From an uncultured Oscillospiraceae bacterium (GTDB lineage: Bacteria > Bacillota > Clostridia > Oscillospirales > Acutalibacteraceae), in NCBI GenBank assembly GCA_905192745.1, contig CAJJLZ010000008.1, positions 1-64,000 on the forward strand: 64,000 nucleotides of DNA, in the 5' to 3' direction. Of this stretch, positions 32,421 to 40,409 are shown one piece after another. The notes under the pieces were generated by a model, which ran no database searches, was not told the DNA's origin, and was given only the letters and a program-made list of their open reading frames with translations. Position 1 is the stretch's first letter. The number at the start of each line of letters is the position of its first letter. The translations under genes and the position numbers were made by a program.

Positions 32421-32918
32421 TCAGGCGCGCCCCTTTTCCGGGACGCGCAGGGAACGGGCGCGCAGACAATAGAAAATCACCGTACCGAGAGTAAACAGCG
32501 CCATGGAGGGAATCACCAGCAGCGCCTTTATCAGGCTGTCGGTCAACAGAGCGTCGGTTCGTTCCCTGCCGAGAATCAGCCAGAGGACGGCCACGTTCAG
32601 CGCCTCGGTGCAGAACATCACCACGGTCGCCAGCAGGCAGCCCACCACCGTCTTTTCCAGACGAAGGCCGCACACTCCGCAGCTCAGGCCAATCAGCGCC
32701 AGCATATTCAGAAGCGTATGTACGCCGAAATTGACCGGCAGGTTTCTGGTCAGCCAGATGACGAGAAACATGACCCCCACCGACAGGACAAACCGTTTCC
32801 GGTCGATCCGCTGCCGGCAGAAGGCGTAAATAAACAGCACAAAGGACAGACCCTGCGGCAAATAGCCGGTCACCAGCTGCAGCAGATAGGTAATTGCGGT
32901 TTTAACCGTCTCCGACAC
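32421..32918 (-). CDS. Multi-TM protein of the agr operon, resembling a kinase-less AgrC sensor domain
   Basis: A protein of 165 residues with five predicted membrane helices and almost no soluble part, ending in a short basic tail (RARSLRVPEKGRA). GTG 32,918 is chosen for AAGGGGAGGAACACC upstream. The shape resembles the N-terminal peptide-sensing half of AgrC without the histidine kinase, but I cannot show homology. It overlaps the DUF5317 gene by 17 bases and abuts agrB, so it belongs to the same unit. Confidence 0.6.
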   Translation of the reverse strand: MSETVKTAITYLLQLVTGYLPQGLSFVLFIYAFCRQRIDRKRFVLSVGVMFLVIWLTRNLPVNFGVHTLLNMLALIGLSCGVCGLRLEKTVVGCLLATVVMFCTEALNVAVLWLILGRERTDALLTDSLIKALLVIPSMALFTLGTVIFYCLRARSLRVPEKGRA

Positions 32919-33468
32919 GGTGTTCCTCCCCTTCCGGGCGCTGCAGAGTCCGCAGCGTATAAAATAGCACCAGAACCACAAAGACGCGGATCAGCAGGTC
33001 GCCGATACTCATCACGCTGTAACCGGTGTCAATAAAATCGCTCAGCAGCTTCAGGCGGGTATCCGCCGTCCCCATCACATGGATGGTGCTGTGCTCGCCG
33101 AACATGGCTTCATTGAAATACCCGGTCACCCGGGAAAGGGTGGGATATACCGGCATTTTACCGCCGTTGGCAGCCATGACCGCTTTATTCAGCAGCGTTC
33201 CTGCCAAAATAAACCCGGAGCCGGCCAGAGCCGGCTTGTACACCTTATAAGCGACCACCGGCAGAACATACAGCAGCATATATCCCGTCTTGATATACCC
33301 GTACCACTCGACAAACGCGTAATTCCCGCAGAAAATCTGCAGCTGCAGGAAAATGCCGATCAGTTCGGCGGCAAAAACCGGATACAGCCACCAGGCTTTC
33401 AGCAGAGGCTTCAGCCGGTAACCGCGCAGCCGGGCAAATAAAAGCGTCAGCAAAACGGTAACGGTCAT
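32902..33468 (-). CDS. DUF5317-like membrane protein of the agr operon
   Basis: A protein of 188 residues beginning at ATG 33,468 (GGAAGGAGT 7 bases upstream). It has five or six helices with a conserved-looking N-terminus (MTVTVLLTLLFARLRGYRLK) and a polar loop (GGKMPVYPTLSRVTGYFNEA) before the last helices, as in DUF5317 proteins. Function unknown. It is the first gene of the cassette DUF5317 - small TM protein - agrB - agrD. The assignment to DUF5317 is from memory of the family pattern. Confidence 0.6.
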   Translation of the reverse strand: MTVTVLLTLLFARLRGYRLKPLLKAWWLYPVFAAELIGIFLQLQIFCGNYAFVEWYGYIKTGYMLLYVLPVVAYKVYKPALAGSGFILAGTLLNKAVMAANGGKMPVYPTLSRVTGYFNEAMFGEHSTIHVMGTADTRLKLLSDFIDTGYSVMSIGDLLIRVFVVLVLFYTLRTLQRPEGEEHRVGDG

Positions 33469-33525
33469 GAACAGACTCCTTCCGCCTCCGGCGGCCAAAC
33501 GGTCAGCAAATGGGAAACCTTTCAA

Positions 33526-33554
33526 AGTATACTATAATTTTCGAAAATCTACAA
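33526..33554 (-). promoter_or_regulatory. Promoter of the agr cassette with a palindrome in the spacer
   Basis: Minus strand TTGTAG (33,549-33,554), 17-base spacer, TATACT (33,526-33,531). The perfect 12-bp palindrome ATTTTCGAAAAT (33,537-33,548) fills the spacer and could be bound by a regulator. Confidence 0.5.
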
Positions 33555-33640
33555 GGTAAAATTTGTATTTTTTATATTTCTTTCCATAGGATCCCGTGAA
33601 AAGACAATAAATTTCCCCTTTTTCCCCGAAAACGGACGAA

Positions 33641-33667
33641 AGCGGACGGTGTACATCCCGTCCGCTT
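33641..33667 (-). terminator. Terminator after the amt-PII gene
   Basis: GCGGACGG (33,642-33,649) pairs with CCGTCCGC (33,658-33,665); a T-rich stretch follows on the minus strand. Confidence 0.6.
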
Positions 33668-33695
33668 CCGCCGTATACAATCCTGTTGCCGCCGC

Positions 33696-35387
33696 TTATT
33701 CCACATCCTGCAGGGCATCGTACCCTTCTTCACCGGTGCGGACCTTGATCACATTCTCCACGTCGTATACAAAGATCTTTCCGTCGCCGATATGGCCGGT
33801 ATACAGAACCTTCTTGGCTGTTTCGACTACCGTATCCACCGGCACCTTGCAAACCACGGTTTCCACCTTGACCTTCGGAAGAAGCTGGACGTCCACCGGA
33901 ACGCCGCGGTAATAGTTGCTGCTGCCCTTCTGCATACCGCAGCCCATGACCTGCGTGACCGTCATACCGGTTACGCCGATATTGTTCATGGCGACCTTCA
34001 GCGCGTCGAACTTCTCCCGGCGGATAATCATAACCAGCTTGGTCATCTTCACATCGTCGCTCTTTTCCACATATCGCGTACCCATGTGCGTGACCTCCAC
34101 CGCCTGCGATTCCGGAACCTCCGCACCGGTTTCCGCCGCGACCGGCAGGCCGGCATGAGCGGGCATAAAGTCGGCGTAACTGCTCACCAGACCATGCTCT
34201 TCGATATCGAGGCCGTTGATCTCCTCCTTCTCGGAAACCCGCAGTCCGACCGTCTTTTTAATGAGGGTAAAAATGATAATCATCGTCACGGTAACCCAGG
34301 CGATAACCGAAATTACGCCGAGGCACTGAATACCGAAGAACCGGAAGCCATGGCCGTAGAACACACCCTCGCTGGTGGAAAACAGGCCGGTCAGGAGGGT
34401 GCCGGTCGCGCCGCAAAGGCCATGCACGCCCACCGCGCCGACCGGGTCGTCGATCTTCAGCACTTTATCAATAAATTCGATACCGAACACCACCACAAAG
34501 CCCGCGATAATGCCGATGATCGCCGCGCCGGCGGGGGAAACCACATCACAGCCCGCCGTAATGGCGACCAGACCGGCCAAGGAACCGTTCAGGGTCATGG
34601 AAACGTCCGGCTTTTTGTAGCGAATCCAGGTGATAATCATCACCGTAACCGTCGAAACCGCCGCCGCCAGGTTGGTGGTCGTAAAGATGGAGCCCATCGC
34701 CGTCAGGGTATCGTCGCCCGTCGCGGACACGGTGGAGCCGCCGTTAAATCCAAACCAGCAGAACCACAGAATAAACACGCCCAGCGCGCCGAGGGCAAGG
34801 TTATGGCCGGGAATCGCCTTCGGCTTACCGTCCCTGCCGTATTTTCCGATACGGGGCCCCAGCATTTTCGCGCCGATCAGCGCCGCGACGCCGCCCACCA
34901 TATGTACCGCCGTGGAACCGGCAAAATCATGGAATCCCAACTGTGCCAGCCAGCCGCCGCCCCAGATCCAGTGACCGGAAATCGGATAGACAAACGCGCT
35001 GATCGCTACGCTGTAAATACAATAGGAGCTGAACTTGGTCCGTTCCGCCATAGCGCCGGAAACAATGGTTGCCGCCGTCGCACAGAAAACGGTCTGGAAG
35101 ATAAAATATACCGGGGTGGGAACCGTCAGGCCGAGGAAGCTGTAATCCTTCGTCACAAAGGGATCAAAGCCGCCGACCAGCGCGCCGGTGCCCGCGAACA
35201 TCAGACCGAAGCCGAGAATCCAGTAAACCGGGGTGCCGAGAGCAAAGTCCATCAGGTTTTTCATAATGATATTGCCGGAGTTTTTCGCCCGGGTAAAGCC
35301 GGTCTCCACCATTGCGAAACCCGCCTGCATGAAAAACACCAGCGCCGCTCCAAGCAGCGTCCAAATGGTGTCTGCTGAGGAAAACAT
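33696..35387 (-). CDS. amt: Ammonium transporter fused to a PII (GlnK) domain
   Basis: A protein of 563 residues. Residues 1-410 are an Amt/AmtB channel with 11 helices, the twin pore His in FAGSTAVHMVGG and GVHGLCGATG. A linker leads to a complete PII domain at 448-563 (MTKLVMIIRREKFDALKVAM ... LYTGHIGDGKIFVYDVENV). The T-loop reads YYRGVPVDVQLLPKVKVE and lacks the Tyr that is uridylylated in enterobacterial GlnB/GlnK. The fused PII probably gates the channel by ATP/ADP and 2-oxoglutarate state. ATG 35,387 follows AAAGGAAGGAG. Confidence 0.93.
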   Translation of the reverse strand: MFSSADTIWTLLGAALVFFMQAGFAMVETGFTRAKNSGNIIMKNLMDFALGTPVYWILGFGLMFAGTGALVGGFDPFVTKDYSFLGLTVPTPVYFIFQTVFCATAATIVSGAMAERTKFSSYCIYSVAISAFVYPISGHWIWGGGWLAQLGFHDFAGSTAVHMVGGVAALIGAKMLGPRIGKYGRDGKPKAIPGHNLALGALGVFILWFCWFGFNGGSTVSATGDDTLTAMGSIFTTTNLAAAVSTVTVMIITWIRYKKPDVSMTLNGSLAGLVAITAGCDVVSPAGAAIIGIIAGFVVVFGIEFIDKVLKIDDPVGAVGVHGLCGATGTLLTGLFSTSEGVFYGHGFRFFGIQCLGVISVIAWVTVTMIIIFTLIKKTVGLRVSEKEEINGLDIEEHGLVSSYADFMPAHAGLPVAAETGAEVPESQAVEVTHMGTRYVEKSDDVKMTKLVMIIRREKFDALKVAMNNIGVTGMTVTQVMGCGMQKGSSNYYRGVPVDVQLLPKVKVETVVCKVPVDTVVETAKKVLYTGHIGDGKIFVYDVENVIKVRTGEEGYDALQDVE

Positions 35388-35614
35388 ACGAATCTCCTTC
35401 CTTTCTGCGGGGAACCGGCCGGACCACACCCGCCGGATTTCCCCAGCCCGGAACCGCTGTTCCAGACTCCCTCTGAATTGGATTGTCAAACCGCCACAAC
35501 AGTTTGAGCCGAGCCGCGCGCGCTTCTGCAGAAAGCGAAACCCCCATCCCCACACAAAGGAATCCGGCGATCCGCCGTCCTTTTCGTGGGGAAACCCGGG
35601 AAGCTGAAAACAAC

Positions 35615-35649
35615 AAAAAAGCGCCGCAGGTTTTTCAACCTGCAGCGCC
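35615..35649 (-). terminator. Terminator in the amt leader (possible attenuator)
   Basis: GCGC-T-GCAGGTT and its partner AACCTGC-G-GCGC form a 12-bp stem with a TTTC/GAAA loop, followed on the minus strand by six T. It begins about 13 bases after the predicted transcription start. Confidence 0.75.
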
Positions 35650-35667
35650 TTTGCTGTCTTTAGCCGT

Positions 35668-35696
35668 ATTTTACCTCTCTGTCTCGGATTTGTCAA
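35668..35696 (-). promoter_or_regulatory. Strong promoter upstream of amt
   Basis: Minus strand TTGACA (35,691-35,696), 17-base spacer, TAAAAT (35,668-35,673). Confidence 0.7.
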
Positions 35697-35805
35697 CCCT
35701 TCTTGGGAGATTTTTGCACAATCTAATTTTAAATCCTGCAGTTTCGTGATAACGCCCTGAATCTCAAAGAATTTATCGGGAATATTTGCAGGAGTTCAAC
35801 ATCCG

Positions 35806-36297
35806 TCATGCAAAGCGTGCCCGAGGACGGGGAATCTCTCCCCGAATTTTAAAGCCGTATCCCCAAATGGTTTCAATCGTTACTCCTGTCCCCTGCAGCT
35901 TTTTCCGAAGCCGTTTCACAGTATCGTCCGCCACCCGGGTGCCGGAATCGTTCTCAAAGCCCCATACCGCAGGAAGCAGCTCCGTTCTCGGCACCGCGCG
36001 GGATGAATTTTTCAGCAGATAGGAAAGCATGGCGAATTCCGTCGGAGTGAAATGAAGCATCTCGCCGTTATGCGTCACCTCCATGTTTTCGACGTCAACC
36101 GTCAGTTCCCCAATCCGCACCTTATCGGAAGGACTGACCGGCGTACAGATCAGGGCGATATCCGCCATAATCCGGTTTTTTCCCATCTCATCCGACACCG
36201 ACGTATACTCCACCGAATACCCGTTGCCGCGAAGAGAAGACAAAAGCGTATCCAGCATCCGGCTATCGTCCCCATACACATAAACAAGCTTTGGCAT
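35806..36297 (-). CDS. OmpR-type winged-helix regulator with a shortened, non-phosphorylatable receiver
   Basis: A protein of 163 residues. The C-terminal 100 residues are an OmpR/PhoB DNA-binding domain (FTPTEFAMLSYLLKNSSRAV; VADDTVKRLRKKLQ; IWGYGFKI). The N-terminal part is only about 55 residues; where a receiver would show LLD with the phosphoacceptor Asp it reads ADIALICTP. It therefore cannot work as a normal phospho-switch. ATG 36,297 follows AGGGGGAGAAG. It precedes the amt leader on the same strand and may regulate amt (inference from position). Confidence 0.8.
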   Translation of the reverse strand: MPKLVYVYGDDSRMLDTLLSSLRGNGYSVEYTSVSDEMGKNRIMADIALICTPVSPSDKVRIGELTVDVENMEVTHNGEMLHFTPTEFAMLSYLLKNSSRAVPRTELLPAVWGFENDSGTRVADDTVKRLRKKLQGTGVTIETIWGYGFKIRGEIPRPRARFA

Positions 36298-36483
36298 TTC
36301 GCGCTTCTCCCCCTGATTAAAATTTCGTGTTCCGGGGTTTGTGGGTATTCCGAACACTTTTCATGCTTTCATTTTACAGGAACTGTGTGTTGTTTTTGTG
36401 AACAAGCGGCGACAAATTTGAAAATAAAACCACAAAATCTCTCTATTTTCCCTTAACATTAACATAAAGAGAAGACATTTCCA

Positions 36484-37920
36484 TTAACGACCGGCATTTT
36501 TTCGGTGAATAGGGCAGCGGATAAGCAAACGAAGGAGCGCGGGGCCATGAAAGGGGATGAGCGGGAAAAGATAGCTTCCGCCGGAGGCGGGACGGGTGGT
36601 GGCGGCCACAATCAGCATCAGGAGAAGTCCGCCGATGAAACCCCACAGGCCGCCCAGCGCCGTCAAAATCAGAAGGAGGATCCGGAACAGCTTGAAGGCA
36701 TAGCTCAGTTCAAAGCTGGGCTGGGTAAAGGTCGCGATCGCTACAAACGCCATATACAGCATGACCTCCGGCACAAACAGACCGGCGCTGACAGCGAATT
36801 CACCGAGAATCAGCGCGCCGACAATGCCGAACGCGTTGCTCAGCGCGCTGGGCGTATTCAGGGAAGCCAATTTGATCCCGTCGATCATCAGCTCAATGAT
36901 AATAAGCTGAACCAGAATCGGTACGCTGTTTGGCTCTGCGATCCGGATAAAATCCAGCGCGGGAGGAATCCAATCCGGATGGGTAATCAGCAGATACCAC
37001 ACCGGGGTCAGAAACAGGGTGAGCAGAAAAATCGTCATCCGCACCAGACGCAGATAGGTCCCCACCAGCGGCGGAAAATAAAAATCGTTGGCATCCTGCA
37101 CGAATTCAAAAATCGAGGTGGGAAGCAGCATCACCGACGGCGTATTGTCCACCACTACGGCGATCCCTCCCTCCGCAATCGCGGCGGCGGCACAATCCGG
37201 GCGTTCGGTATACCGCACCTTGGGAAAAGGGTTATACCACTGGCGGCGTACCAGACATTCGGCCAGGCTCTCCTGCCCCATCGTCAGGGAGGGAATGGTA
37301 ATTTTCCGAATTTCCTCCTTCAGCCGGCGGACCCGCTTGGGATCGGCCACCCCTTCCATATAGCTGATGACCACATCGGTGCGGGAAACCGTTCCTACCT
37401 GCACATAATCCATGGTCAGCCGGGGATCCCGCAGCCGCCGCCGGATGAGGGCCGTGTTGAAAACCAGCGTTTCCACAAAGCCGTCGTGCGCGCCGCGGAG
37501 CACCCGGTCGTCGCTCGGTTCCTCCACCCCGCGGGCCGGATAGGTGCGGGCGTCAACCATCAGGGCGCCGGTATAGCCCTCAATCAGCAGCGCAATGGTG
37601 CCGGAAAGGACCTGAACCGCGATCGTTTCCTCCTCATCGGCCGGATCCACCTCCACATAAGGAATAAACTGATCGGCGAACGCCTCCACCGTATCGACGG
37701 CCTCCATCTGCTCCGGTTTCACCCCCATGAGGAATTGCATGATCTTTTCCATCAGATCGTCCTTGACAAATCCGTCGATAAAGTAAAGCCGTGCCTTTCG
37801 TCCTCCAACCGTCATATTCCGGCCGATTACGTCAAAGCTTTCCGCAACGCGCAGACGGCCGTCCATCCGGCTGGTATTTGTCGCAAAATCCGCCGTCAGT
37901 TTTTGAGAGGTATCTTTCAT
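36484..37920 (-). CDS. GerA-family spore germination protein (SpoVAF-like)
   Basis: A 478-residue protein with a soluble N-terminal half containing the family segments RKARLYFIDGFVKDDLMEKI, ARTYPARGVEEPSDDRVLRG and VETLVFNTALIRRR, and a membrane half with five helices (FYFPPLVGTYLRLVRMTIFL; LYMAFVAIATFTQPSFELSY). These are the hallmarks of GerAA/SpoVAF proteins in the spore inner membrane, acting in nutrient-triggered germination and dipicolinate release. No GerAB or GerAC partner is adjacent, which favours a SpoVAF-like role. Confidence 0.85.
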   Translation of the reverse strand: MKDTSQKLTADFATNTSRMDGRLRVAESFDVIGRNMTVGGRKARLYFIDGFVKDDLMEKIMQFLMGVKPEQMEAVDTVEAFADQFIPYVEVDPADEEETIAVQVLSGTIALLIEGYTGALMVDARTYPARGVEEPSDDRVLRGAHDGFVETLVFNTALIRRRLRDPRLTMDYVQVGTVSRTDVVISYMEGVADPKRVRRLKEEIRKITIPSLTMGQESLAECLVRRQWYNPFPKVRYTERPDCAAAAIAEGGIAVVVDNTPSVMLLPTSIFEFVQDANDFYFPPLVGTYLRLVRMTIFLLTLFLTPVWYLLITHPDWIPPALDFIRIAEPNSVPILVQLIIIELMIDGIKLASLNTPSALSNAFGIVGALILGEFAVSAGLFVPEVMLYMAFVAIATFTQPSFELSYAFKLFRILLLILTALGGLWGFIGGLLLMLIVAATTRPASGGSYLFPLIPFHGPALLRLLIRCPIHRKNAGR

Positions 37921-38237
37921 TTTATCATTTCTTCCTTTCCTGCCTTACCAGAGCGCCATGGATTGCGTCGTTTTAGTCTTGCCGCCGGAAAGGCCAATTA
38001 TCAGCCGATTTCCCCGCAGAGGAGGAAAAAACGGCGGACGGCGTTGAAACGGCGTTGAATTTGAAAAGTAATTCTGATATAATAAAACACAGTTGCCGTA
38101 CCGTTATACGGATGACACCGCCCGGTCCGCAGCGCATGAATTATACGGCTTCTTTTTTGGCCTGCGGCACATACGATAAAACGTGTAAATCAAGCAACTG
38201 GGTTTTCATACGATTTTTTGAAAGAATGGAGATTGCT
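37921..38237. other. 317-base intergenic region
   Basis: Divergent region between the GerA-family gene and the DUF4190 gene. It holds the DUF4190 promoter at 38,055-38,083 and a direct repeat GGCGTTGAA (38,041 and 38,052). No forespore-type promoter was convincing for the GerA gene. Confidence 0.45.
38055..38083 (+). promoter_or_regulatory. Promoter of the DUF4190 gene
   Basis: TTGAAT (38,055-38,060), 17-base spacer, TATAAT (38,078-38,083); the leader would be about 150 bases. Confidence 0.6.
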
Positions 38238-39068
38238 ATGACGGATCAGTTCGACTTCTGGGCCGCGCCCGAGGAAAAAAAGAACGACACGGCAAAAAAC
38301 GAACCGGTGGAAGAACCCGCCCCGGCTCCTTCCAAACCGGACGGCGACGAATTTTTCCCCGACGGAACATCGCCGGCGGAATTCACGGAAACGCCTTCTG
38401 CCGGCGATACGTCCTCCGAGACTTCTCCCGCCCCCGGCGCGCCGGCGTTTTCCGACCGGCCGGTGCGGTATGTGGATGCACAGCAGGCGCCGCAGTATCA
38501 GCAGCCCACGCCTGTACGGCCGCCGTACGCTTCCAATCCGTGTACGGCTCCGACGTCGCCCGGCTTTGCTCCGCAAGGTACTGTTCCTCCGCAGAGTGCC
38601 GTCCCCCAGCAGCGGCCGTATGCCGCGCCGCCTTCCGCGTATCCTGTACAGCCGCCGGCCGGGCCGTATGCGCAGCAGCCGGGATATCCGCTCCAGCCCG
38701 GCAATCCCTCCCCCACAAATTATCAGCCGTTCTATTCGCCGTATTATCCTCCGGCGGCCCCGCAAAAGCCTGTTAATGGAATGAGCGTTGCGTCGCTGAT
38801 CCTCGGTATCCTTTCGTTGGTTCTGTTCTGCTTTCCGTTTCTGAATGTGGTGCTCGGCATCCTCGCCCTCGTGCTGGGTATTGCCGCTCAGGTGAAGGGC
38901 GGCGGAGGAATGGCCATTGCCGGGATTGTTCTCGGCTCGGTGAGCACCGTGTTCGGTATTCTGATGATTATCCTTATGCTTTCCGACACGATCAATTACA
39001 CGATCAACGATCCCTACTACGACTGGGACAACTTCGCCGCCGCGGCGAGGGCCTGGTTCCGGCGCTGA
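38238..39068 (+). CDS. Proline-rich DUF4190-type membrane protein
   Basis: A protein of 276 residues. Residues 1-170 are disordered, rich in Pro, Gln, Tyr and acidic residues; the C-terminal part has two membrane helices in the DUF4190 pattern (SVASLILGILSLVLFCFPFL; GGGGMAIAGIVLGSVSTVFG). ATG 38,238 follows GGAG at 6 bases. Function unknown; similar proteins are common in Firmicutes and may be envelope-stress or scaffold proteins. Monocistronic with its own promoter and terminator. Confidence 0.75.
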   Translation: MTDQFDFWAAPEEKKNDTAKNEPVEEPAPAPSKPDGDEFFPDGTSPAEFTETPSAGDTSSETSPAPGAPAFSDRPVRYVDAQQAPQYQQPTPVRPPYASNPCTAPTSPGFAPQGTVPPQSAVPQQRPYAAPPSAYPVQPPAGPYAQQPGYPLQPGNPSPTNYQPFYSPYYPPAAPQKPVNGMSVASLILGILSLVLFCFPFLNVVLGILALVLGIAAQVKGGGGMAIAGIVLGSVSTVFGILMIILMLSDTINYTINDPYYDWDNFAAAARAWFRR

Positions 39069-39086
39069 AAAAAAGACGGCATACAA

Positions 39087-39127
39087 AAAGCCTGTACTCC
39101 GGCCAATCGGTCGGAGTACAGGTTTTT
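39087..39127 (+). terminator. Terminator after the DUF4190 gene
   Basis: CCTGTACTCCG (39,091-39,101) pairs with CGGAGTACAGG (39,112-39,122), followed by five T. Confidence 0.8.
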
Positions 39128-39212
39128 GTTCTGTCCAAATTTTTCGGAAAGTATCCGTTCGGCTGCGCCGCCTCTCCTCATCTTTTCTCCGCTTTTCTGG
39201 GAGCCCCCGCTG

Positions 39213-39247
39213 TTTCGGCAAAACTCCCTCTTTTTCCCCGCTATAAT
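39213..39247 (+). promoter_or_regulatory. Candidate Spo0A-controlled spoIIGA promoter
   Basis: TTTCGGCAAAA (39,213-39,223) matches the reverse of the Spo0A box TTCGACAAA at 8 of 9 positions and lies upstream of TATAAT (39,242-39,247). The long gap between box and -10 recalls the spoIIG promoter of Bacillus subtilis. Confidence 0.4.
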
Positions 39248-39295
39248 AAAGAATGCAGAGGGTACAACCCACATACTCAGGAGGGGACGAATTCC

Positions 39296-40237
39296 ATGCC
39301 GGTTATTTATCTTGATGTACTCCTGGCACTGAATCTGTTCATCGATTTTCTTCTGCTGTCCGTGACCGGGCGGATCCTTCGGCTTCCCAGCCGAAGGGGG
39401 AGGCTGGTGCTGGGAGCGGCGGCGGGCGCGGCGAGCTGCTGCCTTGTGCTGTTTCCCGAACTGCCTGGTCCGCTTTCTCTGCTGTTGAAGCTGGCGGCGG
39501 CGGCGCTGATCGTCCGTCTGGCCTTTCGCTGGCAGAGCCGCATAATCTACATAAAGCAGCTGGTCGTTTTTCTCATCGCCTCCGCCGTGTTCGCGGGGCT
39601 GGCCTTCGCCTTGTGGTACTTCGCCGCCCCAAACGGTTTCTATGTGCTGGACGGCGTGGTGTATTATAACGTTTCCCCCCTGCTGCTGACAGCCTTAACG
39701 GTAATCAGCTATCTGAGCCTGCGGCTGTACGACCGCTTCACCCGGAAAAATGCTCCCGCCGGCCGGGATTACCGTCTGACGCTGGACGGCGGCGGCGGGG
39801 AAACCGTACTGCGCGCCCTGTATGATACCGGTCACCATGTGACCGACGCGTTTTCGGGCGCTCCCGTCGCCATCGTGCGGTACGAAGCGCTGGAGCCCTG
39901 CCTGTCGGGAGAACTGCGGGAGGCGCTGACCGGCGCGATGCGGGCCGACCACTTCTCTCCCGCCGGCGGAAACACAACAGCCGCGGTAAAGAGCCGGCTG
40001 CGGATGATCCCACTGCGCACCGTCAGCGGCACGGGACTGCTTCCGGCGTTCCAGCCCGTGCGGGCGCGGATCGGTCCCCTGACGGAAAATTCTCCGCTTG
40101 GAAGAACGGCCGACGTGTCCGGTATCTATGTCGCCGTGTGCGGCGTTCTGGGCCGGGGCGAATACGATGCGATCGTCGGCGCCGATATTGTCAGTCTCCT
40201 GAACACGGAAACAAGCGCTCCGCGCAGTCCATCCTGA
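39296..40237 (+). CDS. spoIIGA: Sigma-E processing peptidase SpoIIGA
   Basis: A 313-residue protein with five N-terminal membrane helices (about 4-150) and a cytosolic aspartic-protease domain whose active site is D177-T-G in RALYDTGHHVTD. It removes the N-terminal pro-sequence of sigma E in the mother cell after the forespore signal SpoIIR. ATG follows AGGAGGGGACG. sigE follows after about 170 bases, the normal arrangement. Confidence 0.92.
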   Translation: MPVIYLDVLLALNLFIDFLLLSVTGRILRLPSRRGRLVLGAAAGAASCCLVLFPELPGPLSLLLKLAAAALIVRLAFRWQSRIIYIKQLVVFLIASAVFAGLAFALWYFAAPNGFYVLDGVVYYNVSPLLLTALTVISYLSLRLYDRFTRKNAPAGRDYRLTLDGGGGETVLRALYDTGHHVTDAFSGAPVAIVRYEALEPCLSGELREALTGAMRADHFSPAGGNTTAAVKSRLRMIPLRTVSGTGLLPAFQPVRARIGPLTENSPLGRTADVSGIYVAVCGVLGRGEYDAIVGADIVSLLNTETSAPRSPS

Positions 40238-40409
40238 CGGCGCCTCCACACGCCGTGTCACTACGAAAGGAAGAAGCAACGTGAAGAAAACTATAAACGG
40301 GATTGGAAAGGACCGTTCATCGGCCGTCCGGAAGCCGTCGTCTCACAGGGGAGACGCTCTTCTTTCCAATCGGTTGACGCCACCCGCCTGTTCCGGACGG
40401 AGGATTCGT

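Larger units (their letters stand above)
35388..35805. other. 418-base leader/intergenic region upstream of amt
   Basis: Contains a strong promoter and a promoter-proximal terminator, then about 230 bases of GC-rich untranslated sequence before the amt start. No other gene or known riboswitch motif was recognised. Confidence 0.5.
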
